From Elysia chlorotica (lineage: Eukaryota; Mollusca; Gastropoda; Plakobranchidae), in NCBI GenBank assembly GCA_003991915.1, contig RQTK01000222.1, positions 75,260 to 139,259 of the forward strand: a stretch of 64,000 nucleotides of DNA. Direction: 5' to 3'. The position numbers were made by a program, and so were the translations under genes. The notes under the pieces were generated by a model that ran no database searches, was not told the DNA's origin, and saw nothing but the letters and a program-made list of their open reading frames with translations. Shown piece after piece: positions 52,158-64,000 of the stretch (the stretch's first letter is position 1; each line of letters begins with the position of its first letter).

Positions 52158-55100
52158 TCATTCACTATAGGATTTGGGGCTGTGTGCATTTCCTAAGGGC
52201 AAGCTGGCCTATTGCGTTTCAGTATTGGAGGTTTGTGTACGTAGAATGGCTGTTTGCATACATACCAAATATGGATGATTTTGCTACCAGTGGCCAGTAG
52301 CTTAATTCATTTTATGCTGATAAATTGGCAGTCAAATTACCAAAGCTGATATGAGTGTATAAACAAGAAGGCTCCTACAGGGCACCAAATATTTTTGTTT
52401 TGTTTTTACACTACCATTAAGTACCACCTTTGTTGCCATAAGATTATAGCAGTTCTTTTATGCAGAACTCTTAAAAAAGAAACACATATAATTTATCATT
52501 GGTGTAAAAATGTCTTTTTTCCCCTTTTGTTTGTGTTTGGATCTTTATTATAATAATTATTAGGAGCTGAATCTGTTTTGTTTTTTTTTAATTTTAACTC
52601 CAGGGCATTTATTATCAAACTTAGCTGTAATGATTATGCTGAATCCCGCATGCTCATTTGTTTCTGTATCTTAACTCAGGATCGCTGAATTTGAAGCCTT
52701 TTAATTTTGCTAAGTTATCTTAACTCAACAGAGAGTTTGCCATCAATGTTCATGTAATTGCACAATTTTTTGGGATCCTTCCAAAGCCATATTGTTTGAA
52801 TCAATAGTTATTGAATGAAAACGTTGGCGGATTTTAGAACTTCAACTTTTTATCTTTCAAATGGAATGCCTACACTCGCCGCTTACAAATACACCATATG
52901 ACTAATATGAGTTTCTGACTTGAGTGCTTATAACATCCAGAGATGTCAGGATATAGGTCATGTAGCGGAGACCCATACAGTGATGATTCTGGCAGATGTG
53001 TTGATGAATGTTCTCTGTGCGCAGTAGTTCTCAGGCTGTGCTGTCCAGATCTCCCCACACTCTCTCTCTGTGTGGCAGCTCGTAAAAAGTCAGACATTAG
53101 TCTTGGGACCCATCCAGTGATGTGTTAATGAATGTGCTCTGTGCACAGTAGTTCTTAGACTGCGCGGTCCAGGTCTCCCCGCACTCTCTCTCCATGTCAG
53201 CATGTAAAATGTCAGACATTAGTCTTGGGACCCATCCAGTGATGTGTTAATGAATGTGCTCTGTGTGCAGTAGTTCACAAGCTGTGCGGTCCAGGTTTCC
53301 CCGCACTCTCTCTCTCTGTGTGGCAGGACGTAAAATGTCGTACATAAGTCTTGGGGCCTGTCCACAATATAGCATAGTTATAAAGTGCTGACATGGGACA
53401 TAAGGCAACCAAATCAACCAACTCATGGTGTGTGAAAATGTGTAGGTCTGAATGAGGAGCATGGTTCTTAAGCTTCAAAACCATCCATCAGTCAGATTTC
53501 GGGCAATGTAAGGAAAAGCTGCCTGCTGCTGAAATGGGACATTTTCTAAGATTTATGCAATGATGCAACATTTGTTGTTAGCAGCATGAGATACATGTTG
53601 ATGTGCAATTGCTTCATTTTGACTGTTATTTCATTTTTTCTCTACTGTATTGAAACTGTAGGGTATGTAGTTCACAAGATGAATCTCTGAACCTCTAGGT
53701 GTCACATTATTTTGTATTGATCTTAAAAGCATCAGCATTTATAGTTATAAAAACTTAATGTTTTCCTTAAGACAATAGAAAAAATACAGCCCTTAATCCT
53801 GAATCGTAGATGTAGATTTACAATTGTACTATAAATAGACTCCCCTTCCTGTGAATATTGTAATGTATTGAACATACTGAGGTCCGAAGTTTTTGCTCGT
53901 CTTTCATTTTGATCCTTGTTGAATGTCCATTCAAGAAGGTAATCAAACTTATGATGAATGTTTTTTTCCTCTCCTCCTTGCAATGGAATCATCATTATTA
54001 TATGCGCTGTGCTATTTAATTGTTATCATTTTATTGTCTGATTTGCATAGTAGATAAATGTTTGAGAAAATGGAAAATGTATCACATAAAATTATTTTTT
54101 TCAAAAAGCAATTTGTCCCTTTAGAAATGTATTAGCATAAGCCATAAAGTGAGCAAAAAAGGAATTTTGTTCGGTTCTTTTTCTCCCCCATAAAATTCAT
54201 AGGAATCATTTTTAGAACCAGGTTTATTTGAAATGAAAAACTACAAGAAATTGGTGTGTGTGGGGACCTATGGATGGTAGGCTCTGTTTATGATGCATCA
54301 TTCTTATTTATTTGTATAACATGATACATTGTAAAAGACCAGTCTATTAAATATTCCGAACATGAAGCACTTAATTTTAAACAACATCTTATTGTTTGAG
54401 TGAGATATGCCTTGTTTAAGGTAACCAAGACAGTATTAACTACATTTTCCCCCTTTTAACTGATAAACTCCTGAGAGTGGCTTGCCATGTTTTTTTTTTC
54501 TTAGTCAAAACATGAATTGAATTGCGGAATTAATCAGTTAAAGCAACATGTCTTGGGTTAGCGCAACCTGGTATACACCTAATTTTCCTCATGGCTTGAT
54601 CTTGGAATCCTGGAATATGTATACTCAATATGTTGATTTTATCTTAAAATATTAGACCAAAGTAATATGAGGGGAATGACCAGTGTTGATTCTGAACCAG
54701 GGGCGCAAAGCTCTTACAATTTTATTTTCTACCAATTTGCCCATACTTAAAATTTATACCGGTTCTTGTTGTACTCCTAGGTTTTATTATTTTATTCTGT
54801 TAACATACCATTTTTGTGCCATAGAGATTGTGTATGGTCCAGGTTTATCATTGTTTTTAAGTGTTTGTGGAAGATACGATAAGAAATGAACTAATCCTCT
54901 TTTGGGAAATTGAAATTGACAAAGGGTTAGTAAAGTAATTCATATCTTCTCTTCTCTGCCGGCAGTTTGTTAGTAACCAGAGATGTAAGTGATGGTAGTA
55001 TCAGTGATAAAACTGATATATTTGTTACAGTCCAATCCAGCAGCTAATCAGTCTCAGCAAGTGCCTGAAAATTCAGTCAATCCCAAATAATCCTTGTTTT

Positions 55101-55795
55101 CATCGGCCATAGGATTCTAAAGGTTATGACTTATTTTTGGGCATTTCCTGATAATGGTTAGTATCCAGGTGTGTAACATTATATATACTGCTGTGTATGT
55201 TGGTGTCAGAGCATTATCCTAACAGGAGAACAAAGTTTTTCTGTATCTGCCACTCAAGGTATGTCTGTCATTTGTTTTCAGTGCTCAGTCTAGTTAACAC
55301 TTTTTACAAGTAATTTATTTGTGTGTGGGGGGAAGCATGTGTACTGTAGATGTGAATATATACCAAAATTTTAAAACTATATGAAAGATGGACATTTTTT
55401 AAGAAACATGCATTTTACGTAATTTAGATTATTTGTAGACCCGGTATGGCATAGAAGACTTAGAAAGACTGTTAAGTAAAACTATCTGAGATTGTTGGTA
55501 AATTTTAAGTTAACACTTAAAACTACCTGTTTTGACACTGAAATATTGTGTCTAGGTCTTTGAAATTTGGTTTTTTTTTTGTGGGTTAAAATAGGCACAT
55601 GTCCACTTTCTTAACAACTTAGGCAGCAGCCAATTATTTAGTTTTCAGTTTTTAGTCATAAATAGAAAAGGTGTGCTATTTTGTGAATTTGAGTCACAAA
55701 ATTTATCTGAATAATTTTCTTGATGGAGAGCGTCTTGATTCATTATCTCATTGCTCTTGTAAGTGTTCACATGAAATAAATATGAGGATCAGATT
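52158..55795. other. Gene-free AT-rich region
   Basis: Apart from three SINE-related fragments (52990-53425) no exon or domain was seen. Confidence 0.6.
52990..53425 (+). mobile_element. Three tandem partial SINE-like units
   Basis: TCTCCCCACACTCTCTCTCT, GTCAGACATTAGTCTTGGGA and CCATCCAGTGATGTGTTAAT recur with a period of about 121 bp. The third continues into CCTGTCCACAATATAGCATA and a GGACATAAGGCAACC end like the SINE tail. Confidence 0.7.
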
Positions 55796-57835
55796 TAAAA
55801 ATCTCTTTGCTTTAGTCCCATAAAAAGATTTTCTGGCATTTAGAGTCATTAAAAAAAAATTTTACTTTAAAATTTAACAGATCTTCATGTCTATTATTGA
55901 AATTCATCATTCAATTTCGTTATTAGTCATATTTAATTAAGTATATACATGTATTACAATTTTTGTGTCAAAGATAGATTTTGAGCTATGAAAATTACTA
56001 CTCATGTATTTACAATTGATTGTCACAAACTTTCATTGACTCTTTACAGTGATCTAATTAGAATTTTCTTGTTTTAATAAAACTTATGATGAAGTGGAAC
56101 TCAATAAGGTATTTGAAGAATGCACTGGTTTAAATCTGAGATGAAATGCATGCTGAATTGAAATTGTTTGGGGACTGTTAGAACATGTTAAAGTCTAAGA
56201 AACTTAATGTGTTGGTAGTATAAAATGTAGGAAAATTATAGTGTGCCAAATAAGCATGTCTGAGTCGTACATGATTTATGGTGTGTGTATCAGAGTCAGG
56301 AACAGGATATTATATATTTACTCTGTATAAAGCATCTAACTTTAAAACCCTGAGCTGTGTGATGTATGTCTTAGCACCTGTAGTATATTGTTAATAATAC
56401 TTATTTAATATAGAACATTTTTTTGTTGTTTTAGCTAGCATAACTTGTGATTTAACTTCCCGCGTTTGTTTTAATTATTGTTACAATTTTTTTCATTCCC
56501 TGAGAGACAAGTGAGTAGGCATTTTAAGATTTTGTGAACATTTTTTGAATGGTCCCTGTGTTTGAGTGTGTTTGCGCATATTTTTATGCTCTTGTTGTAG
56601 TCCTATAATTAACACAAAACAACAAATAACGCTGATGTATAATTATATTATTCCTTGTATGTAAGTATTTGGGCAGTTCCATGGAACAGTACGTACGGCT
56701 TGGTGTAAATTGAATAATCAGAATCTGAGCAATATAGCGTATGTATGGAACTTTAAGAGCACTGTAGACATTTGTTCTGCTAGTGGTTGTGATGGTAGCA
56801 GAAATCTCTGTGATTTGCCTTCTTGCAACTCGCAATTGAATGCTGATGGCCAGAAATGATGAAGGTTGAATTTGTATATAAGCCTAAAGAGAGATAAAAA
56901 TGTGGAGATGTGAACGAAGTCATGTTTAGTTTGTGAAACCAACTCAAACACCTTTTGAATATTTGATTGTATGTGAAAAATTATTGAAAATAATGTTTGT
57001 TCATGTAAAGTTTACAAGTCACCATGTTACTATTATGCGTCACAGGTGTGAATTTTCTGTCATTGAAGCATGTTTTTTCACTGTTCGTGTACATTTTGAG
57101 AATTTGTTTTATACCTAAAGGTGAGATGTTTTCTGTTATTGTTGAATTTATGAATTTGGCTGATAAAGAAAATTCTGGAAAGTTATAATCATGTAGGATA
57201 AATGGTTGAAATATCAAACTAAGCCCAATAGTATGCAACTGTGATTTAAGTGTGTGGTCGTCTTAGTTACTTTTTTTTTTAAAGATTGTAAATCTATTTA
57301 TTTGTAGAGCATGAAGTTAGAATTAGAAGTTTTGCTGGTGTGATCATCTGTAGAGATGTAAGAACTTTATACTTTGCATGGGTCACTATGACAGTTTAAA
57401 AACTGAAATGTTTTTTTTTCCTGTACAGCCTAGAATAAATTTCAATGTGTTCTTTTTTTTCCTTTTTGATATGTAAAATATTCATGATGGACAATAAATT
57501 TCAAATAAAAACTTCAGGGTTATGTTATTTTAAAAACTGATGCTGATAATTAAAGACAATGAAGAAACAAAGGGAAAGCACTACCATCTCTTAGTCTTGG
57601 GCATTCTTTTTCTTTGTTTTTATTTCATCTGAAACTGTGGCTTCAACAATGTGATACCAGGTCAAAACAGTTGTGGACATTTTCATGATTGAAGACTCTT
57701 GAGGAAGATTCTGATTCAGAAACTGATAATAATCCTCTTTGGAGGAAATCAGAAAGTATGCAGATCTAACCACAAGATCTAGACCCCGATAAGCAGTTTT
57801 GAGCATTGGAGACTGAGCTATCTTTAGGCCCCTAC
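55796..57835. repeat. About 2-kb repeat unit, copy 1
   Basis: Runs from CTCTTTGCTTTAGTCCCATA to ACAAGATCTAGACCCCGATA. It shares long, nearly collinear identity with copies 2 and 3. It includes AATAAATTTCAATGTGTTCT and CAATAAATTTCAAATAAAAA (poly(A)-signal-like). The coding content is unclear: short open frames differ between copies. Confidence 0.85.
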
Positions 57836-58013
57836 TGAGACAACTCTAATAATATTTAAATTTAATTAGATCTACATCCCACCAATATCTAGAAATATAT
57901 CAGACCAGTTTTTTTGGTCACCTGCCGAGTATCGCACCGTCTGCTTGATGACGCAGGTCACGACAGCGGTAATCATAAAGTTTATCAAACAAAGCACCGG
58001 CAGTTACAGTACG

Positions 58014-59462
58014 TGATAATTAACACAAAACAACAAATAACGCTGATGTATATATTTTAATATTATTCCTTGTATGTAAGTATTTGGGAAGTTCCATGGA
58101 ACAGTACCTCCGGCTTGGTGTAAATTGAATAATCAGAATCTGAGCAATATAGCGTATGTATGGAACTTTAGGGCACTGTAGACATTTGTTCTGCGAGTGG
58201 TTGTGATAGTAGCAGAATTCTCTGTGATTTGCTTTCTCGCAACTCGCAATTGAATTTCGATGGCCAGAAATGATGGAGGTTGAGTTTGTATATAAGCCTA
58301 AAGAGAGATAAAAATGTGGAGATGTGAACGAAGTCATGTTTAGTTTGTGAAAGCAACTCAAACACCTTTTGAATATTTGATTCTTCTTCTGCTTCTTCTC
58401 GTTCTCCAACACTCTCTTCAAAATCTGATCCCAGCCTGGGCAATGAAGGCTACCGTTTTCTCTAGCTCAGGAAGGGGCCCGTATAGCTTCGTGTGCATGT
58501 CTATTCTCTCCCTCCAGATGGACTGTCTAACATTGCTGTATATCCTGCAATCCTGTAGCAATATTTGATTGTATGTTAGAAATTATTGAAAATAATGCTT
58601 GTTCATGTAAAGTTTACAAGTCACCATGTAAATATTATGCGTCACAGGTGTGAATTTTCTGTCATTAAAGCATGTTTTTTCACTGTTCGTGTACATTTTG
58701 AGAATTTGTTTTATACCTAAAGGTGAAATGTTTTCTGTTATTGTTGAATTTATGAATTTGGCTGATAAAAGAAAATTCTGGAAAGTTATAATCATGTAGG
58801 ATAAATGGTTGAAATATCAAACTAAGCCCAATAGTATGCAACTGTGATTTAAGTGTGTGTCGTCGTCTTAATTACTTTTTTTTTTTAAAGATTGTAAATC
58901 TATTTATTTGTAGAGCATGAAGTTAGAATTAGAAGTTTTGCTGGTGTGATCATCTGTAGAGATGTAAGTACTTTGCATGGGTCACTATGACAGTCTAAAA
59001 ACTGAAATGTTTTTTCCTGTACAGCCTAGAATAAATTTCAATGTGTTCTTTTTTTTCCTTTTTGATATGTGAAATATTCATGACGGACAATAAATTTCAA
59101 ATAAAAACTTCAGGGTTTTGTTATTTTAAAAACTGATGCTGATAATTAAAAACAATGAAGAAACAATGGGAAATCACTCCTCTCTCTTAGTTTTGGGCAT
59201 TCTTTTTCTTTATTATTTTTACTTCATCAGAAACCATGGCTTCAACAAGGTGATACCAGGTCAACAAAGTTGTGGACATTTTCATGATTGAAGACTCTTG
59301 AGGAAGATTCTGATTCAGAAACTGATAATAATCCTCTTTGGAGGAAATCATAAAGTAAACAAATCTAACCACAAGATCTAGACCTCGATAAGCATTTCTT
59401 TAGCTTGGGCAGTTTGAGTCTGGATCTAGATCTAGGAAAATTTGTTTTTCAATTGTAGCAAG
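58014..59462. repeat. About 2-kb repeat unit, copy 2 (5'-truncated)
   Basis: Begins at ATAATTAACACAAAACAACA, equivalent to 56605 in copy 1, and ends after GGATCTAGATCTAGG. It contains a LINE insertion at 58382-58563. Confidence 0.85.
58382..58563 (-). mobile_element. LINE 3'-end insertion, minus strand
   Basis: On the minus strand it encodes RQSIWRERIDMHTKLYGPLS and ELEKTVAFIAQAGIRF, resembling the tail LYGSLEDLRRTATFMSETG of the LINE at 6230-6320, followed by a GAAGAAGCAGAAGAAG tail. It is flanked by AATATTTGATT on both sides, and copies 1 and 3 of the unit show the empty site. Confidence 0.85.
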
Positions 59463-59597
59463 TCGTATTCATGATTTCAGCTGCCAAGGCTGGGTCCACT
59501 TTGAAGAGCTCAGCATTGAGGTTGTCCTGTCCAGGGGCTTTTCCGCTCTTGAGAGATTTGATGGCTCGCTCTATCTCTGCTTTCTCTGGTGGTAAGT
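59463..59597 (-). mobile_element. Reverse transcriptase N-terminal fragment, minus strand
   Basis: The minus-strand frame encodes PPEKAEIERAIKSLKSGKAP then GQDNLNAELFKVDPALA, the conserved start of many LINE RT domains (lkxGKAPGxDxixaEl). It lies exactly between repeat copies 2 and 3. Confidence 0.8.
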
Positions 59598-59605
59598 AAT
59601 AAAAA

Positions 59606-61655
59606 AATCTCTTTGCTTTAGTCCCATATAAAAAGATTTTGTTGTTGTTTCACTTTAAACTTTAACAGTTCTTCATACTGAAATTGATCATTCATTTTCG
59701 TTATTACTATTAGTCATATTCAATTAAGTATATACATGTATTACAATTTTTGTGTCAAAGATGGATTTTGAGCTATGAAAATTACTACTCATGTATTTAG
59801 AATTGATTGTCACAAACTTTCCTTGACTCCTTACAGTGACCTAATTAGAATATTTTTTGTTTTCATAAAACTTATGATGAAGTGGAACTCAATAAGGTGT
59901 TTGAAGAATGCACTAGTTTAAATCTGAGATGAAATGTATGCATGCTGAATCGAAATTGTTTGGGGACTGTTGGAACATGTGGAGGTTTAAGAAATGTAAT
60001 GTGTTGGTAGTATAAATTAAATGTAGTAAATTTATAGGGTGCCAAATAAGCATGCCTGAGTGGTCCATGATTTATGGTGTGTGTGTGTGTGTGTCAGAGT
60101 TATAAGAACAGGAATATATGTACTCTGAATAAAGCATCTAACTTTAAAACCTTGAGCTCCATGATGTATAATGTCTTAGCACCTGTAGTATATTGTTAAT
60201 ATATTTAATATAGACTATTATCTCATTGTTTTAGGATTGCCCAACTTGTGATTTAACTTCCCACGTTTGTTTTAATTATTGTTACAATTTTTTTCATTCA
60301 CAGAGAGACAAGTGAGTAGGCATTTTAAGATTTTATGAACATTTTTTGAATGGTCTTTGTATTTGAGTGTGTTTGCGCATATTTTTATGCTCTTGTTGTA
60401 GTCCTATAATTAACACAAAACAACAAATAACGCTGATGTATATATTATTCCTTGTATGTAAGTATTTGGGAAGTTCCATGGAACAGTACCTACGGCTTGG
60501 TGTAAATTGAATAATCAGAATCAGAATCTGAGCAATATTGCGTATGTATGGAACTTTAGGGCACTGTAGATGTTTGATCTACTAGTGGTTGTGATAGTAG
60601 CAGAATTCTCTGTGATTTGCTCTCTTGCAACTCGCAATGGAATTTTGTTGACCAGACATGATGGAGGTTGAATTTGTATATAGGCCTAAAGGGAGATGAA
60701 AATGTGGAGATGTGAACGAAGTCATGTTTAGTTTGTGCAAGCAACTGTAACACCTTTTGAATATTTGATTGTATGTCAAAAATTATTGAAAATAATGCTA
60801 GTTCATGTAAAGTTTACAAGTCACCATGTCAATATTATGCGTCACAGGAGTGAATTTTCTGTCATTCAAGCATGTTTTTTCACTGTTCGTGTACATTTTG
60901 AGAATTTGTTTTATACTTAAAGGTGAGATGTTTTCTGTTATTGTTGAATTTGTAAATTAGGCTGATAAAAGAACATTCTGGAAAGTTATAATCATGTAGG
61001 ATAAATGTTGGAAGTATCAAACTAAGCCCACTAGTATGCAACTGTGATTTAAGCGTGTGGTCTTTTTTTAAAGATTGTAAATCTATTTATTTGTAGAGCA
61101 TGAAGTTAGAAATAGTAGAAGTTTTGCTGGTGTGATCATCTGTAGAGATGTAAGAACTTTATACTTTGCATGGGTCACTATGACAGTTTAAAAACTGAAA
61201 TGTTTTTTCCTGTACAGCCTAGAATAAATTTCAATGTGTTCTTTTTTTCCCTTTTTGATATGTGACATATTCATGATGGACAATAAATTTCAAATAAAAA
61301 CTTCAGGGTTTTGTTATTTTAAAAACTGATGCTGATAATTAAAAACAATGAAGAAACGAAGGGAAATGGCTCCCCTCTCATAGTTTTGGGCATTCTTTTT
61401 CATTACTATTTTTATTTAATCTGAAACCATGGCTTTAACAAGATGATACCAGATCGACAAAGTTGCGGGAATTTTCATGATTGAAGACTCTTGAGGAAGA
61501 TTCTGATTCAGAAACTGATAATAATCCTCTTTGGGGGAAATCAGAAAGTAAGTAGATCCAACCACAAGCTCTAGACCTTGATAAGCATTTCTTTGGCTTG
61601 GGCAATTTGAGTCTGGATCTAGATCTAGGAACTTTTTTTTTTTCAATTGTAGCGA
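59606..61655. repeat. About 2-kb repeat unit, copy 3
   Basis: Starts like copy 1 (CTCTTTGCTTTAGTCCCATA) and ends like copy 2 (TTTGAGTCTGGATCTAGATC, TCAATTGTAGC). It has small indels relative to copy 1 but no LINE insertion. Confidence 0.85.
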
Positions 61656-64000
61656 GCCGTGGAAAAAATTCATGAAAAAAAAACAACTTCACTAGACCTA
61701 TATAAACATGACATTCACAGCGGTGTAAGTCACATCTGTCTATGCACCAAATTTCATGTCTGTAATTCAGTGTAAGTTATATAGTTGTAAGAATGTCATT
61801 TTTCAAATTTACCGCCACGGAGGGAGAAGGGGTCAGTGCTGAGAGAGATTATTAGGACTTGGTATTTTTTTCTCTCTCTCCTAATTCTTGAATGTGTACA
61901 CCTCTAGATATTTCAATGATCTCACAGAAAATCTTAAAGTATTCACTTAACCCAGGCGTAGATCTTGACAAAATTCACATATCACACATTTCAGAAAACC
62001 AATAAAAAAGTTGTACATACCAAAGTTTATTTCAGCAGAATTAATTGTATAAAATAGAATCTCCCAAAATATAATCTGTTGATTTATAAGAAAAATAACT
62101 TAAGTACAATGTAAGCATGGAATAACAATTGAATCCGATAAGTACAGTAAGTGGTTATTACATAGACAAAACAACAAGGCACTTCCTTCCAGGTGACAAT
62201 CATATATTGGTCAACATGGTGATTATACAGACTGGTAAGTAAAAAGGCACAGATTAATTTGGAAGTGTTGTTAAGTAAAAAAAAAAATTCCGACTTTTTG
62301 CCAACAAATGGGACAGCCCTCATGTATACTTATACTATGGTAATCCCACTTACCATTATAAACATTATTTACAAAAAAAAGCAAAAAGCAAAAAGCAAAA
62401 AGCAAAAAACAAAAACATAACATACATAAAAACAAAGATGTTTATGCTAATGCTCAATAAATCCTTCGTAAATTTGAACAAAGTCTTAATTTCATCTACT
62501 TGCGGTGAAATCCCCTTCGGATAAACTTTTTGGAAAAGCCTTAGAGTTTATTTGATCATAAGTTTTTATTAACCAGTAAAAAGGAAAAAAAAATTATTGT
62601 TTTTCCACTGATAATATTGAGACGGTTGGTTTGTTGATTTTTCAACGTCCTTTTCGGACAGGTCCTCCGACTAACGCCTGACAATTTTAATTTCTGCCTA
62701 ACAGAGACAGAGCAAGGACACTAGGACCTCTGTTTCAGCCGATATCATGATACTTGCACCAACCAAACCAGTAGGGATCAATTTGAAAAAAAAATTGCAA
62801 CACTATAATGGATTTCACTTCCTGAAGAGAGGATTCAAAAAGGGAATCTTATGTTCCTCTAAAAACATAAGATGATGAGAATTGTTCAAGGAAATTTGAA
62901 AGAACAAAATTTTTTTTTAGAAGAAACGAATTCTGTCAACATAAATGTTAAAAAAAAAAAGAGGAAAATTAATATTCATGAGGTAAAGTTTTTCTTCAAC
63001 AAAGCTTAGCAAATTGAAAGCTCTGGTGTCAAATTCAGCATTGCCTCGCTGTAACACTGGTATAGTGCGCTGGGGTTGAATTCCATACTACACCGATCGA
63101 CTATTTCTATGAAGCAACAAAAATTCATGAATTGCTTGGCAAAGTTGTATGCTGTCTTCTCCATTTGTTCAATCTATGTTCAAATGGTTAGCTGAAATTT
63201 GTTCAAGCATGCAAAAAATGTTGTTAATGTTAATTTTAATAAAAAGGCATTTAACAAAACTTTGCACCACTCACTAATATGAACAAGTGTCATTAGAAAT
63301 AGACATATATCAAATTCAGATCTGATCAATAGAAAAACATTTTCCTCCCTCTCTTTGTAGACATACATTAATCTTTATTTTATGCAGACTTAAAAAATGT
63401 AAATACACTTCACAAGTAGCGAGAATATGATGAAAAGTCTGAGGGTGAATATCACTGTATATCACAGATATGGCAAACATTTGTCAAGTTAAGGCTGCAG
63501 GGTAGAGATTCTGCATGGATTGATAGACCTATGCTAGGCACATTGATGCTTACGACAAGCGTTCATATTGGGCCAAATGTTGTTTTTTTTTTGTGGAGAA
63601 AGAACTAAGTTTGTCAAGGGATACTTAAGTCACCAGTTCCAGCTCCAGTCTTAAAGAATGTTTTTTGTCTTCAATTAAAATTTCATGAAAAAAAAAAAAT
63701 ACAACTTTAACTTTCCTCCGAAAAACAATGAAAAAAAAACCAATTAATTACTATGTGTATCAAATTTAATATTTTGTAACACAGCTCAATTAACAAAGAC
63801 ATTTTGCAAATTGAAAAGTGAATGATAGCAATATATGCATCATCTGAACAGTTGAAAGACAAGTTTTTTCTTTGCATAGCATAAAATTGAAGGCATAAAA
63901 AAAGGCTCTGAAGATGTCACATGCTGAAATGCTATATATGATCTGTAACCTTACTATGCCTGAACATTCTACATGTAAGTTGATACAAGCAATTACATTT
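61656..64000. other. Gene-free AT-rich end of window
   Basis: Contains a short GCAAAAA repeat (62377-62412), a reverse SINE (62620-62785) and homopolymer A runs. No exon was recognised. Confidence 0.6.
62620..62785 (-). mobile_element. SINE copy, minus strand (diverged)
   Basis: GACGGTTGGTTTGTTGATTT, CTAACGCCTGACAATTTTAA, GACCTCTGTTTCAGCCGAT and ACCAACCAAACCAGTAGGGA match the reversed family. Confidence 0.75.

Noticed and set aside
58020-58443. Minus-strand frames of 133 and 91 residues
   Set aside because: They join a LINE tail to the 2-kb repeat; the equivalents in copies 1 and 3 are broken differently, so coding is unlikely.

Overview
Animal genomic DNA with an AT-rich intergenic background, GC-rich exons, GT-AG introns, many microsatellites and recurrent tRNA-headed SINEs and non-LTR (LINE) remains. 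The repeat style and gene content suggest a mollusc, probably a gastropod; this is inference, since no sequence search could be run. There are three N gaps (10784-11156, 28421-28430, 48485-48536).

Two protein-coding genes can be built exon by exon with matching splice phases, both on the + strand. (1) At 5188-13151, five exons encode a 186-residue secreted protein: a signal peptide, a short Cys-containing domain, and a C-terminal half that is almost pure glutamate. (2) At 33759-51457, fourteen coding exons encode a 1176-residue Roco-type protein: N-terminal leucine-rich repeats, a Roc GTPase domain with a P-loop, a COR domain and a C-terminal Death domain, resembling MFHAS1 but with an added Death domain. 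A poly(A) signal follows at 52135.

The most unusual feature is the Roco gene's architecture. At five exon-intron junctions (donors of exons 2 and 5; acceptors of exons 4, 10 and 11) the splice site plus a few exonic bases has been tandemly amplified, giving about 2 to 12 near-identical copies. Exon 13 is duplicated whole, exon 10 has diverged relics in the next intron, and the last codons with the stop are repeated in the 3' UTR. Decoy copies whose reading could be followed lead to early stops, and the two exon 13 copies cannot be used together in frame.

Layout: 1-5170 holds microsatellites, a degenerate LINE carrying a nested SINE (about 2020-3600) and other repeats; 5188-13151 is the Glu-rich gene, with a LINE fragment carrying an RNase H domain (5445-6790) and minisatellites in its introns; 13152-17214 holds an unclear 3' region, a degenerate satellite of about 370 bp and a reverse-transcriptase fragment; 17756-17927 is a perfect 70-bp hairpin; 19496-22858 is an 848-bp/848-bp inverted repeat; 23-33 kb is gene-poor, with a purine-rich tract, patches rich in TCTAGA/AGATCT and a 344-bp tandem duplication; 33.7-52.2 kb is the Roco gene; 52-64 kb holds SINE fragments and a unit of about 2 kb present three times, with LINE fragments inserted in or between copies.
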